A stretch of DNA of 64,000 nt, taken from contig JACZXQ010000008.1 in the NCBI GenBank assembly GCA_022571515.1, positions 62,001 through 126,000 on the forward strand. Reading direction: 5' to 3'. Each line of letters starts with the position of its first letter. Within the stretch, counting starts at the first letter, position 1. The notes beneath the pieces were generated by a model. That model saw only the letters and a program-made list of their open reading frames with translations, made no database searches and had not been told where the DNA came from. Below are positions 43,573 through 52,095 of this stretch, piece after piece. This stretch comes from Gemmatimonadota bacterium (GTDB lineage Bacteria; Gemmatimonadota; Gemmatimonadetes; Longimicrobiales; Gaopeijiaceae). The translations under genes were made by a program, and so were the position numbers.

Positions 43573-43976
43573 AGGTCTCCTCCTCCGAGGCGGCAAACGC
43601 CCGATAGACCTCTGCCCGCTCGGCGGCTGAGAGAACGCCCGCGAAGGGGGTGACATGGCGTAGCTCTCTGGCCCGGGGACCCGGATCCTCCAACACGGGG
43701 AGCAATTCGGGTAGGGGCCGGTCCAGGAGCACGTCCCACTCCCGGAGGAGTTGGCTGGCACCGGGATGCTTTCGGCGCATGAGCGCGAGCGTCGACCTGG
43801 CCCGTGCGACGACACCCTGCGGGTCTTCCATCAGGTGCCGGGCAATCGCCTTGTGGAGGAAAAGGCTCCGCCGGTCTTCTCGCGTCAGGGGCGGATAGAA
43901 CTCGAGGCTGACTTCGAAACCCACGGACCTTGCGAGACGACGGACCGTATCCAAAGTGGGGCTCTTCCGGCCGCCC
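43568..43976 (-). pseudogene. HTH-type regulator/antitoxin fragment, 5'-truncated
   Basis: The frame ending at 43568 contains the last part of a Cro/C1-type helix-turn-helix (SPTLDTVRRLARSVGFEVSL) and a helical C-terminal region (FLHKAIARHLMEDPQGVVAR, then LREWDVLLDRPLPELLPVLE). The first 30-40 residues of the DNA-binding domain are missing, because the open frame upstream of about 43976 coincides with the real 3' end of the DUF2911 lipoprotein gene in another frame and looks unlike any HTH. The following nucleotidyltransferase-like fragment starts inside its stop codon. The pair is best read as a decayed toxin-antitoxin-like locus. Confidence 0.6.
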
Positions 43977-45191
43977 CTACCTGAAGCGGATCGGGACCGA
44001 GAAGCGGGTGCGGTCCCATTCGAGGTGCATGACGCCACCGCCCTCCATTTCCTGGAAGGAGATCGTGAATCGCTCCACGACGTCACGGAGTTGGTCCACG
44101 GTCATCACAACCCGCCCGAAGTCCTGCGACTCGTCGTATGCGGTGCCCCACTGCCCGGTCTGCCGGTTGACGATCAGCTCCTGGGATGACTCGGTGAAGG
44201 TGGTCCAAAGCGTGTACGAGCCTGCCGGCAGGTTCAGGTCCCTAAGGATCAGGTCCGTGTCGGTCGTGAAGACCGTCGCCGAGTTGGCCCCCGTGCGCCA
44301 AACCTCGCCGTGCGGCACCAATCCACCCCAGATGTGCCTGCCGCGTTTGGCCGGCTGCGAGTACGTCACCTCGATTCGGGCTCCTTCGAGGGTGGCCGTG
44401 GCTGTGGCCGCGGGAGAGGGCACGCCGAGTCCTGTGCCGCTGGCGTCCCGCGCTGCGAAATCGGCCGCGAGGGTCGGCACATCCAGGTCGTCCGCGGCAA
44501 TGGCGGTGGCCTTCATGGTAGTAGCGTACCCGGTGGCGCCTACCAACTCACCGTCGTCGTTCAGCACCACATACATGGGGCTGCCGAAGAGGTCGTAGGA
44601 GACCGTGTCGCCCGTGGCGGCCGTGATCGCGTTGGCCGCCGGCTGTGGGCGTGTGGAGCTGACCAAGGACAGGGCGTATTCGTCGGCGCCCGCGTCCCTT
44701 GCCTCACGCGCCGCCTGCTCGACGACGAAGAGGGCCATAGGCATCCGTCCCATCGTGGGTATCGCTCCGGAGCCCACCTCCATCTCCATCGTGCCCTCGG
44801 CGCGGCCTCCCTCGTTCACCACGGTGGCGGTGTTGCCCTCCACGGTGATGACAGACGACCAAGGCTCAATGCCGTCCGGGTTGGTGGCGGGAGTGCTCCA
44901 CTTGATCGAGAGCCGGCCGATGCGGCCCTCGGGGGTCAACTCGGCCGTGTAGCGCCCGACGAGCGTGACCGGATTCCGACTGACGTAGATGCCCTCGATT
45001 CGGTCCTCGGTCCGCACAAACGACTCGATGGCGATGGTGTCCACGCCGAGCAACGTCACGAACTCGCGCTGTCCTTCCGGACGGACCGAAGGCGCCACGT
45101 CGCCCTGCGCTCCGTCCCTGTCTCCGCACCCTGCCACGAGCAATGCCGAGGCAAGAACCGTCATCCAATGTGTCACGCCTGCACGGGCCAT
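43977..45191 (-). CDS. DUF2911 domain lipoprotein
   Basis: The 404-residue product starts with a lipoprotein signal (MTVLASALLVAGC). The C-terminal third carries the DUF2911 pattern: EVTYSQPAKRGRHIWGGLVP, HGEVWRTGANSATVFTTDTD and GSYTLWTTFTESSQELIVNR. The N-terminal two thirds form a separate beta-rich region of unknown type. DUF2911 proteins are periplasmic and functionally undescribed. The ATG at 45191 has GGAGG eight bases upstream. The gene lies 53 bases downstream of an S9 peptidase on the same strand and probably belongs to its operon. The end of the gene abuts the decayed HTH/nucleotidyltransferase remnant. Confidence 0.85.
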   Translation of the reverse strand: MARAGVTHWMTVLASALLVAGCGDRDGAQGDVAPSVRPEGQREFVTLLGVDTIAIESFVRTEDRIEGIYVSRNPVTLVGRYTAELTPEGRIGRLSIKWSTPATNPDGIEPWSSVITVEGNTATVVNEGGRAEGTMEMEVGSGAIPTMGRMPMALFVVEQAAREARDAGADEYALSLVSSTRPQPAANAITAATGDTVSYDLFGSPMYVVLNDDGELVGATGYATTMKATAIAADDLDVPTLAADFAARDASGTGLGVPSPAATATATLEGARIEVTYSQPAKRGRHIWGGLVPHGEVWRTGANSATVFTTDTDLILRDLNLPAGSYTLWTTFTESSQELIVNRQTGQWGTAYDESQDFGRVVMTVDQLRDVVERFTISFQEMEGGGVMHLEWDRTRFSVPIRFR

Positions 45192-45244
45192 CGATCTGTC
45201 CTCCGAGAGTTCGGCAACGCGATCTGAGGGGGCAGCGCGCACCC

Positions 45245-47281
45245 TCAGTCCGTCACTGGCTTGGAAGCATTCTTCACGTATTTGTCGTACCACGCCAGAT
45301 ACCGCTCGAGCCGGTCCTTTTGATACGAGGGCACACGGAGGCCGTGTGGCTGGCCGGGATACACGACCAGACGCGTGTCGATCCCCCGTCTGCGCAAAGC
45401 CTGATAGAGCTGCTCCGAGTTCACGACGGGCACATTCCAGTCCTTCTCGCCGCCCATGATCAGCGTCGGGGTGGTGACCTTGTCCACGTCGTTGAAGGGA
45501 GAGAGGCGTTCCCAAACGTCCCGGCTCTCCCACGGTAGGCCCCACTCGGCTTCATTGCCGACCTGGTAGTGGTCCACACCGTAGTTCGCGACCAGCAACG
45601 CCATGGACGCCCCTGTCGTCGCCGCCTGGAAGCGCTCCGTCTTGGTGATCACGTAGTTTGTGAGGATACCGCCGTATGACCAGCCGCCCACGCCCAGTCG
45701 GTTCGGATCCGAGTATCCCTGCTCAATGGCGTAGTCGACGCCGGCCATGACGTCTTCGAAATCTGGAATGCCCCACTTCCGCCAAAGGGCCATACCGAAG
45801 TCCTGGCCGTAGCCGGATGAGCCGCGCGGGTTGGTGATGACCACCACGTAGCCGTTGGCCGCGAAGAGTTGGGCGTCGAAGTTGAACCCCACGCCATACT
45901 GTCCGTTGGGTCCCCCGTGGATGCGCAGGATCGTCGGGTAGCTGAGATTCGGGTCGTAGCCCGGGGGGGTGAAGATCCAGCCCTCGACCTCCGTGCCGTC
46001 CCGGCTCGGGAAGTGGATATTCGTTACCTCTGCGAGACGGAGTTCACCCATGAGCCCGTCGTTCACGTGGGTCAGACGGGTGAGCTCTCCGTTCTTCACC
46101 AGGTGAACCTCGCCAGGCATGTGTGGTGTGCTCAACACCGCGGCAGCCACGCCGCCCGCGCCGATGGAAAATCCGGACATCGTCACCTCTCCGCCGATCG
46201 GGCGGGTGACACGTCCCGACTCGAAGTCGATACGAGCCAGATGCCCCTCACCGCTGTCCTGCAAGCTGACCAGGATTCCCCTGCCGTCGGCCGTGAACTC
46301 GGGGTTGCCTATGTTGCGGTCGAGGCCGTCGGCTAGGATCCTGCGCTCGCCACCCTTCGCCGATACCACGGCGAGCTTGCGCGTGGCGTACGCGTTGAAT
46401 TGGGGATCGTGGGTCCCCGTCACGTAGGTGATCCAGCGCCCGTCCGGGCTCCAAGCCGGCTGCGAGTCCCCGCCCGGGTAGTCCGTCAAGCGAAGGAGCG
46501 TATCGCCCTGATCTGTGTTCTCTGCCGAGACCACCCAGAGGTCCGAGTTGGAGTTGGCATCGGGGTCCTCGGTGCGGTTGCTGGAGAACGCGACGCGCTT
46601 GCCGTCGGGGCTCCAGGCCGGCGCGGATTCGTCCCACCGGCCCGACGTGATCTGGGTCAACTCGTCGGTGGCAAGGTCGAATACGTACAGGTGTGAGTGC
46701 CGGTCGCCTGTCAGGTAGCCTTGCCGGTCGCGCTTGAACTGCAGGCGGTCGATGACCCACGGATCCTGCGGCTTGTTCTCCTTGGCGTCCTCATCCTTCT
46801 CCTCGGGGTCGCGGATCGTGAGAAGGAGCTTGCTACCGTCGGGTGACCACACGTAGCCGGAGATGCCCTGCTCCACCTCGGTGAGTTGGCGCGCCTCGCC
46901 GCCTCTCCGGTCGAGCGCCCAAACCTGGTTCTTCCCATCGTTCCTCGACGCCGTGAACGACAGATACTTCCCGTCGGGACTCCACCGCGGGTTGGACGCC
47001 GACGCGGCCTCGCCCGTCATTGGGAGGGGATCGCCACCCTCCGACGGCACCATCCAGATGCGGGTCGTGGACTTCTCGTCCTCGAGGCTCGTCGTGGTGA
47101 CGGTGTAGGCCACCCACTCGCCGTTCGGGCTGATCTGCGGGCTACCCACACGCTTGATGCCGAACAGGTCGTCGACCTCGAGGGCTCTCTTGCTCTGGGC
47201 GGCGGCTGGCAGCGCCAGCGCGCCGGTGACGATGAGTCCAACCATTGCGATGGTTGCAGTACGAAGATGCGTGCGCTCCAT
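45245..47281 (-). CDS. S9 family peptidase, acylaminoacyl-peptidase-like
   Basis: The 678-residue exported serine peptidase has a signal peptide (VGLIVTGALALPAAAQS), a seven-bladed TolB/WD-like propeller with repeated WSPDGK/WSPDGR turns, and a C-terminal alpha/beta-hydrolase domain. The triad is seen as Ser in GGWSYGGILTNY, Asp in GGEKDWNVP and His in PGQPHGLRVPS. LRIHGGPNGQYG is the oxyanion segment. The domain order and motif wording are like acylaminoacyl peptidases and bacterial S9C enzymes. The ATG at 47281 starts the signal peptide. It is divergent from the exported RidA gene, with a shared 200-base upstream region. Confidence 0.92.
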   Translation of the reverse strand: MERTHLRTATIAMVGLIVTGALALPAAAQSKRALEVDDLFGIKRVGSPQISPNGEWVAYTVTTTSLEDEKSTTRIWMVPSEGGDPLPMTGEAASASNPRWSPDGKYLSFTASRNDGKNQVWALDRRGGEARQLTEVEQGISGYVWSPDGSKLLLTIRDPEEKDEDAKENKPQDPWVIDRLQFKRDRQGYLTGDRHSHLYVFDLATDELTQITSGRWDESAPAWSPDGKRVAFSSNRTEDPDANSNSDLWVVSAENTDQGDTLLRLTDYPGGDSQPAWSPDGRWITYVTGTHDPQFNAYATRKLAVVSAKGGERRILADGLDRNIGNPEFTADGRGILVSLQDSGEGHLARIDFESGRVTRPIGGEVTMSGFSIGAGGVAAAVLSTPHMPGEVHLVKNGELTRLTHVNDGLMGELRLAEVTNIHFPSRDGTEVEGWIFTPPGYDPNLSYPTILRIHGGPNGQYGVGFNFDAQLFAANGYVVVITNPRGSSGYGQDFGMALWRKWGIPDFEDVMAGVDYAIEQGYSDPNRLGVGGWSYGGILTNYVITKTERFQAATTGASMALLVANYGVDHYQVGNEAEWGLPWESRDVWERLSPFNDVDKVTTPTLIMGGEKDWNVPVVNSEQLYQALRRRGIDTRLVVYPGQPHGLRVPSYQKDRLERYLAWYDKYVKNASKPVTD

Positions 47282-47417
47282 GGCGAACTCCACGTGGGAG
47301 TGAAATCTTCGGCCGTGCGCCGGTAAAGTGCCGTGCGGGGATTGATTCTGCCGGCCGGCTGGCTCACCGGTCAAGGGGCGCGGTGAAGGTAACACGGGCC
47401 ATCGGCGTCGCGGCCCC

Positions 47418-47428
47418 ATATATATATA
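47418..47428. promoter_or_regulatory. AT-only tract in a divergent promoter region
   Basis: ATATATATATA stands out in an otherwise GC-rich 200-base region between the divergent S9 peptidase (start 47281) and exported RidA (start 47482). It could serve as a -10 box for either gene, but no matching -35 element is clear. Confidence 0.3.
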
Positions 47429-47481
47429 GCGCGAGTTGACCGTGGCCCTACGCACCAGGCCGTCCCCTCAAGGAGGTACCC

Positions 47482-47928
47482 ATGCGACTCACGCGCGCCC
47501 TCGCCCTTGCCCCGCTCCTCCTGGCCGCCTGTGTGGCCCCCGAGACCGACGTGTCGTACCTCACGACGCCCGGCCAGGAGTCACTGGATCTGCCGTTCTC
47601 GGAGGCGGTCCAGATCGGCGACTTGATGATCCTGTCGGGACAGGTCGGTGTCTTGCCCGGCACCCTGACCCTGGTGGAGGGCGGAATTCAGGCGGAGACC
47701 CGCCAAACGATGGAGAACATCAAGGCCGTACTGGAGCGCCACGGGTCGTCCATGGAGCGCGTGGTGAAATGCACGGTCATGCTCGAGGACATCGACGAGT
47801 GGGGCGCGCTGAACGAGGTCTACCGCGAGTACTTCCCGGTGCTCAAGCCGGCGCGCAGCGCGTTCGGGGCCGACGGGCTGGCCCTTGGCGCCAGGGTCGA
47901 AATCGAGTGCTGGGCGATGGCCGGCTAG
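47482..47928 (+). CDS. Exported RidA-family lipoprotein
   Basis: The 148-residue protein starts with a lipoprotein signal (MRLTRALALAPLLLAAC) and then a full Rid domain: FSEAVQIGDLMILSGQVGVL, RQTMENIKAVLERHGSSMER, KCTVMLEDIDEWGALNEVY and PARSAFGADGLALGARVEIE. Unlike the Rid protein in the tryptophan operon it keeps the catalytic Arg in PARS, so enamine/imine deaminase activity is possible, but outside the cytoplasm. RidA is normally cytoplasmic, and an exported form must meet a periplasmic substrate. The start is very well supported: AAGGAGGT, the full anti-16S sequence, lies six bases before the ATG. It is divergent from the S9 peptidase. Confidence 0.9.
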   Translation: MRLTRALALAPLLLAACVAPETDVSYLTTPGQESLDLPFSEAVQIGDLMILSGQVGVLPGTLTLVEGGIQAETRQTMENIKAVLERHGSSMERVVKCTVMLEDIDEWGALNEVYREYFPVLKPARSAFGADGLALGARVEIECWAMAG

Positions 47929-48054
47929 GGTGGTGACGGCATGGGATTGGGTCTTCGGGTAGCCAGGCAGAGGTTGATCGAGGGACATGGGAACCGTCCG
48001 AGATCTCTCCGGGTTGTGAAGGTGTAACCCGCCACCCGCTCCCGAGAGGCATTC

Positions 48055-49179
48055 ATGCTGATCGATTCGATGACCCGACGAAGGATGACTCTGCCGGCCC
48101 TGGCTCTGTCGGGGCTTCTGACTCTCGGGCTGTCAGCGTGTGGAGATGGAGAAGGCATAGTCGATACGCCCGGCGACGCGGATCTCCAGTGCACGATCGA
48201 CATCAACGAGATCCTGGAGACGGGTCTCGGGCGTGACAATATTCCCGCGCTCACCAACCCCAAGTTCGTATCCGCCGGCCACCCGGAAGCGTCCTATCTC
48301 CTGCCCCTCGACCGAGTGATTGGGTTCCTCGTCGGCGACCGGGCGCTGGCGATTCCGCACAACATACTCTGGTGGCATGAGATCGTGAATCTCGACTTGC
48401 CCGAGGGGCAGTTTCTCGTGACGTACTGTCCCTTGACCGGGTCGGCCCTAGCGTTCGACCGGAGTCCGGCCGGCGGGATCGACTTCGGGGTGTCGGGGCT
48501 CCTGTTCCGCAACAACCTGATCATGTTCGACCGCTCGAGCCCCGTGACGCTGTGGCCCCAGATGATGGGAACCGGCGTCTGCGGCCCGAGAACAGGAACG
48601 GTGTTGACTCGCCTCACGGTCACCGAAATGACGTGGAGAGCTTGGCTCGAGCATCATCCCGACACGGAGGTCATATCATCCGAGACCGAATGGGATCGTG
48701 ACTACACGCGGTACCCCTATGGTGACTACGAGGACCTGAACAGCCCTCCCTTCTTCCCCCAGCAGTTCAATCGCTCACGGCAGCCCAAAGAGAGGGTCAT
48801 GGGGATCGAGGGGCGGGACGGCGGAATCTTGGCCCTCCCCTTCCTCGAACTCGACCGATTGGGCACGCGCGGGGTCGTAAACACCGAGGTGGACGGGGAA
48901 CCCTTCCTGGTGGTTTGGGACCGCCAGGCCCAGTCCGCCGTGACCTTCTCGCGCGTCCCGGAGAACCCGGCGGGCGCCTCGGGCGAGCCGCTCACCTTCC
49001 GCGTGGAGACGGGCAGGATTTTCGATAATGAGACCGGCAGCGAATGGACTTTCACGGGCCGAGCGGTGGCCGGCGAGCTGACCGGATCCGTGCTCCCCGG
49101 ACACCCCGAGGCGATGATCGCGTTCTGGTTCGCCTGGTCCGCCTTCCACCCGACGACCGACGTCTGGATCGCTGACTGA
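48055..49179 (+). CDS. DUF3179 domain lipoprotein
   Basis: The 374-residue product has a lipoprotein signal (LSGLLTLGLSAC) and the DUF3179 pattern ILWWHEIVNLDLPEG, FLVTYCPLTGSALAFDR, GVSGLLFRNNLIMFDR and SPVTLWPQMMGTGVCGP. The Cys in TYCPLTG and the LWxQ segment are the invariant points of the family. Function of DUF3179 is not established. A regular ribosome-binding site (GAGAGG) precedes the ATG at 48055. The stop is the first of overlapping TGAC units (four tandem copies at 49173-49188), so stops occur in several frames. It is convergent with the DsbA-like gene. Confidence 0.88.
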   Translation: MLIDSMTRRRMTLPALALSGLLTLGLSACGDGEGIVDTPGDADLQCTIDINEILETGLGRDNIPALTNPKFVSAGHPEASYLLPLDRVIGFLVGDRALAIPHNILWWHEIVNLDLPEGQFLVTYCPLTGSALAFDRSPAGGIDFGVSGLLFRNNLIMFDRSSPVTLWPQMMGTGVCGPRTGTVLTRLTVTEMTWRAWLEHHPDTEVISSETEWDRDYTRYPYGDYEDLNSPPFFPQQFNRSRQPKERVMGIEGRDGGILALPFLELDRLGTRGVVNTEVDGEPFLVVWDRQAQSAVTFSRVPENPAGASGEPLTFRVETGRIFDNETGSEWTFTGRAVAGELTGSVLPGHPEAMIAFWFAWSAFHPTTDVWIAD

Positions 49180-49222
49180 CTGACTGACCGGCACGGGGCC
49201 GGCGGCGATCATGGTGTGGTGG

Positions 49223-49864
49223 TCAACCGTGGGGAGCGAGGGCGTCGTTCAGGATCGTGCGGAAAAGCTCCACCGGAAGAGCTCCCAAAACCATGCGGCC
49301 GTTGACGAAAAAGGTCGGCGTCGCTCGAACGCCGGCCCGTAGCGCCGCCTCCGTATTCGCGGCCGTCCGCTCCTCGGTCTCTTTCCCCCCGTAGCATCGC
49401 CCAAACCGGTCCGTGTCCAGGTCGAGGGCCTCGGCGTACCGCTTGTATTGCCTCTGCGGGCGCCTCTTGGTCCACCACTCCGTCTGGTGCTCGTACAGGG
49501 CGTCGTGCATCGGCCAGAACGCGTCCTGATCGGCGGCGCATTCCGCGGCGCGAGCCCCTTGCTCGCCGTTGGGTTGGAGCCCCGATACATAGGGGATGAC
49601 CTGCCAGTACACGCGCCCGGTGGACACATACTCCTCCTGGATGCTCGGGAAGGTCTCCTCCGAGAACCGCCGGCATTCCCTGCACCCCAAGTCCACGAAC
49701 TCCACGACATGGATGGGTGCGTCGGGGTCGCCGAGGGAGTATCCCAACCCGGCGACCTCGAGCTTGGTGTTCGTAGGTTGGTCCTGGCTCATAACCGAGG
49801 CGGGTGCAGCGCCGAGGCCCACGACCACGAGCAACACCGCCGGAGAGACCTTGGACAAGGTCAT
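49223..49864 (-). CDS. Exported DsbA-like thioredoxin-fold protein
   Basis: The 213-residue product has a signal peptide (VSPAVLLVVVGLGAAPASVM) and a thioredoxin-like DsbA fold. The active-site motif is Cys-Arg-Glu-Cys in FVDLGCRECRRFSEE, and the cis-proline loop is ATPTFFVNGR. A helical insertion lies between them with further Cys residues in AAECAADQDAF and FGRCYGG. It likely acts as a thiol-disulfide oxidoreductase or isomerase in the periplasm. The ATG at 49864 overlaps the stop of the upstream beta-barrel gene (ATGA), which suggests that the two proteins are made together. Confidence 0.9.
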   Translation of the reverse strand: MTLSKVSPAVLLVVVGLGAAPASVMSQDQPTNTKLEVAGLGYSLGDPDAPIHVVEFVDLGCRECRRFSEETFPSIQEEYVSTGRVYWQVIPYVSGLQPNGEQGARAAECAADQDAFWPMHDALYEHQTEWWTKRRPQRQYKRYAEALDLDTDRFGRCYGGKETEERTAANTEAALRAGVRATPTFFVNGRMVLGALPVELFRTILNDALAPHG

Positions 49865-50778
49865 GGCAACGCCCATGGCATGTGGAAACCGATCGTGATA
49901 GCGTTCGCGGCGGCCAGGTTGCGCCCCAGGAGCGGGAGTGTCATGGCCACCTGCACCTCGTTTCCCCCCAGTTGGTATGCGATCGAGGGGTCGAGCTGAA
50001 TGAGCTTCCGTTTGCTCGTGGGGAGCCGGAGACCGTGGTCTTCCGGCGCCTTTCCCCAGAGTCCCTCTACGGCCACGCTCCAACGCCAGCCGCGTTGCGG
50101 CCCGCCGACGGACAGGTAGGCGAACCTCTCGTCTCCCGGCTTGCGTCCGTTGTCCGCGTTCAATTGGCGCCACCTGTATCCGAATGATCCAATGATTTGA
50201 AGCGGGAATGCTCCCGAGAGGTAATACCCCGATTCCAAGCTCACTTCCCAATCCGTCTGCCCTTCGGACAAGGGGATGATCGTCGCGTCTACCGGGAAGC
50301 TCGTCCCGGCGAACTTCACCCCGCCTCGCACCATCAGGGGGAAAGAAAGCCCGAAGAACTCCGATCCCACCCGCACCGCGAATCTCGGATCGCCCACGCC
50401 ACGCCGGTCCGCGTCGCCGGCGGTCGAGGTTGAACTCAGGTCGTGGATAGGGACCTGGGCCCAGACCTCCAAGCCTTCGGTTATCCCGAACCCGCTGGTG
50501 ACGAAGACCGAGTTGGTGGTGATGGCCGTGTTGGCCAAGAGCGGCTGCAGATCACCGAGTTGGTTGTAGAACTCGGTGGAGCGCTGCCGGAAGTACGTGA
50601 ACTGGACCCAGCCCGTCAGTGGCTCGATCGTTCCGATCGATCCCGAGGGCTGCAGGGACGGCGACGAGTGTGGCGCCGCACAGATTGCCTGGGCACCCAA
50701 GCCGCCGGGTAGCAACAAACCGGCAGCCAGGACCAGGATTCCTTTGTTCGAATACCGGCGCCTGTTCGACGTGTGCAT
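49861..50778 (-). CDS. Outer-membrane beta-barrel-like protein
   Basis: The 305-residue product has a signal peptide (GILVLAAGLLLPGGLGAQA). Alternating hydrophobic strands fill the rest (for example GWVQFTYFRQRSTEFYNQLG, LSFPLMVRGGVKFAGTSFPV and LQIIGSFGYRWRQLNA), spaced as in a 10-12 stranded barrel; it recalls the transporter-like barrels found in many Gram-negative genomes. No specific family is certain. The ATG at 50778 has GAGG upstream. It is followed, with a 4-base overlap, by the DsbA-like gene, and preceded by the DUF819 gene 99 bases away. Confidence 0.7.
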   Translation of the reverse strand: MHTSNRRRYSNKGILVLAAGLLLPGGLGAQAICAAPHSSPSLQPSGSIGTIEPLTGWVQFTYFRQRSTEFYNQLGDLQPLLANTAITTNSVFVTSGFGITEGLEVWAQVPIHDLSSTSTAGDADRRGVGDPRFAVRVGSEFFGLSFPLMVRGGVKFAGTSFPVDATIIPLSEGQTDWEVSLESGYYLSGAFPLQIIGSFGYRWRQLNADNGRKPGDERFAYLSVGGPQRGWRWSVAVEGLWGKAPEDHGLRLPTSKRKLIQLDPSIAYQLGGNEVQVAMTLPLLGRNLAAANAITIGFHMPWALP

Positions 50779-50877
50779 GCGCCAACCTCGCTTGAAGGGA
50801 GCCACCCTGTTCAACCAGAATAACGGACTCGGCCCCGACAATGTTCCCGGTTCCGATTGCTCGAGCGGCCGGAGAGG

Positions 50878-52047
50878 CTACGCGCCGAGCACGCCCTGCA
50901 TGATGCGGGCGACGGCCAGGCCGAGGTAGTTGCCCGCGGCGTACCCGAGCAGGCCCACCGCCACACCGGGAAGGAGGCGGTCGGCGTATCCTCGCGCGCT
51001 CGCCAACGCAATCGCGGAAGCTGGTCCACCGATGTTGGCCTGCGAAGCGACGGCCAGCGTACCGGCGTCGATACCCACGAGTCGCCCTACGCCGAAGATC
51101 ACCACGCCATGAATGGCCACGGTCGTGGCCGCGAAGTAGAACACTCCGGGGCCCACCTCGAAGATCTTCGCGATCACAGAGCTCGCGCCGTTGCTGGCCA
51201 GGAAGAGGAGCACGAGGTAGTTGCCCAGCATGGCGCTTCCGCTCAGCCGCCCTACGGCGGGCACCTGGGCGAGCAGGAGCGCAATGGTCGTAAGCCAGAG
51301 CACGCTCGGAACCGCCGGCCACAACTGGCCGAACCACCCGGCCGCCCACGTGGTGCCGATTCCCAGCGTGACGAGGCCGGCCACGTCGGCGAGCTTGAGG
51401 GGCCTCGCGGAGGCGAACAATGCGCGATGGAGTGAGTCGGGGCTGTCGTCAGGCGCGTCATCCTTGTCGGCCTGAGAGGGCTCCGCAGTCACGGAGGCTC
51501 CCTTGCGGCTGCTCCCGCCAAACAGCAGCGGCGCGGCCAAGCAGGCCGCCATCCAGAACGCCGTGATGATGACGTCCGCGGCGATGCCGGCCGTGAAGAG
51601 GTCACCGCTGGTGCCGACAGCTTGCCCGACCGCCGCGAAGTTGACGCCTCCCCCTGTGTAGGTGCCGGTGAATTGGCCCGACAGCTTCCAAGTCTCAGGG
51701 CCCACCATGCCCGACCACAGGAATGCGCCGGTCACGGCTCCGGCTATGGTGCCCACGGCACCTATGGCGAAGGCCCCGAGCATCGTGGGGCCGGCGGAAA
51801 ATACCGTGCGCACGTCGACGCTGAAGAGGATCAGCGCGATGCCCACGCTGACGCCGGGCCCGACGAGGAAGACGTAGGCTGGGGATTCGCCTGGAATGAT
51901 GCCCACGTTCGAGAGCACCAGGGCGATCAGGATCGCGACCAGCGCGGAGCCCAGGGAGCGGAAGAGGTGGTACTGTTCTTCGAGCCTGATCGCCACGTAG
52001 ACGACCGCGGCCAGCACGACGAGCACGGCCATGGGATCGGAGATCAT
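50878..52047 (-). CDS. DUF819 family membrane protein
   Basis: The 389-residue protein has about 11 membrane segments and the DUF819 signature regions SGQFTGTYTGGGVNFAAVG and LAVASQANIGGPASAIALAS, which mirror each other in the two halves as an inverted repeat typical of transporters. Function is not established; the GGG and GGP loops might line a substrate path. A soluble acidic loop lies near residue 190 (SQADKDDAPDDSPDS). It follows the DUF2182 gene by 48 bases and may share its transcript. Confidence 0.85.
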   Translation of the reverse strand: MISDPMAVLVVLAAVVYVAIRLEEQYHLFRSLGSALVAILIALVLSNVGIIPGESPAYVFLVGPGVSVGIALILFSVDVRTVFSAGPTMLGAFAIGAVGTIAGAVTGAFLWSGMVGPETWKLSGQFTGTYTGGGVNFAAVGQAVGTSGDLFTAGIAADVIITAFWMAACLAAPLLFGGSSRKGASVTAEPSQADKDDAPDDSPDSLHRALFASARPLKLADVAGLVTLGIGTTWAAGWFGQLWPAVPSVLWLTTIALLLAQVPAVGRLSGSAMLGNYLVLLFLASNGASSVIAKIFEVGPGVFYFAATTVAIHGVVIFGVGRLVGIDAGTLAVASQANIGGPASAIALASARGYADRLLPGVAVGLLGYAAGNYLGLAVARIMQGVLGA

Positions 52048-52095
52048 GGCGGAGGACGCTAGGTGGGCGAACCTCCCGAGGCAACCGTGGGGGGC

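Noticed and set aside
43231-43653. Plus-strand frame after the cyclase as an intact small gene
   Set aside because: Only about the first 40 codons look protein-like; from about 43354 on it is antisense to the nucleotidyltransferase fragment, so it is at best a broken gene start.
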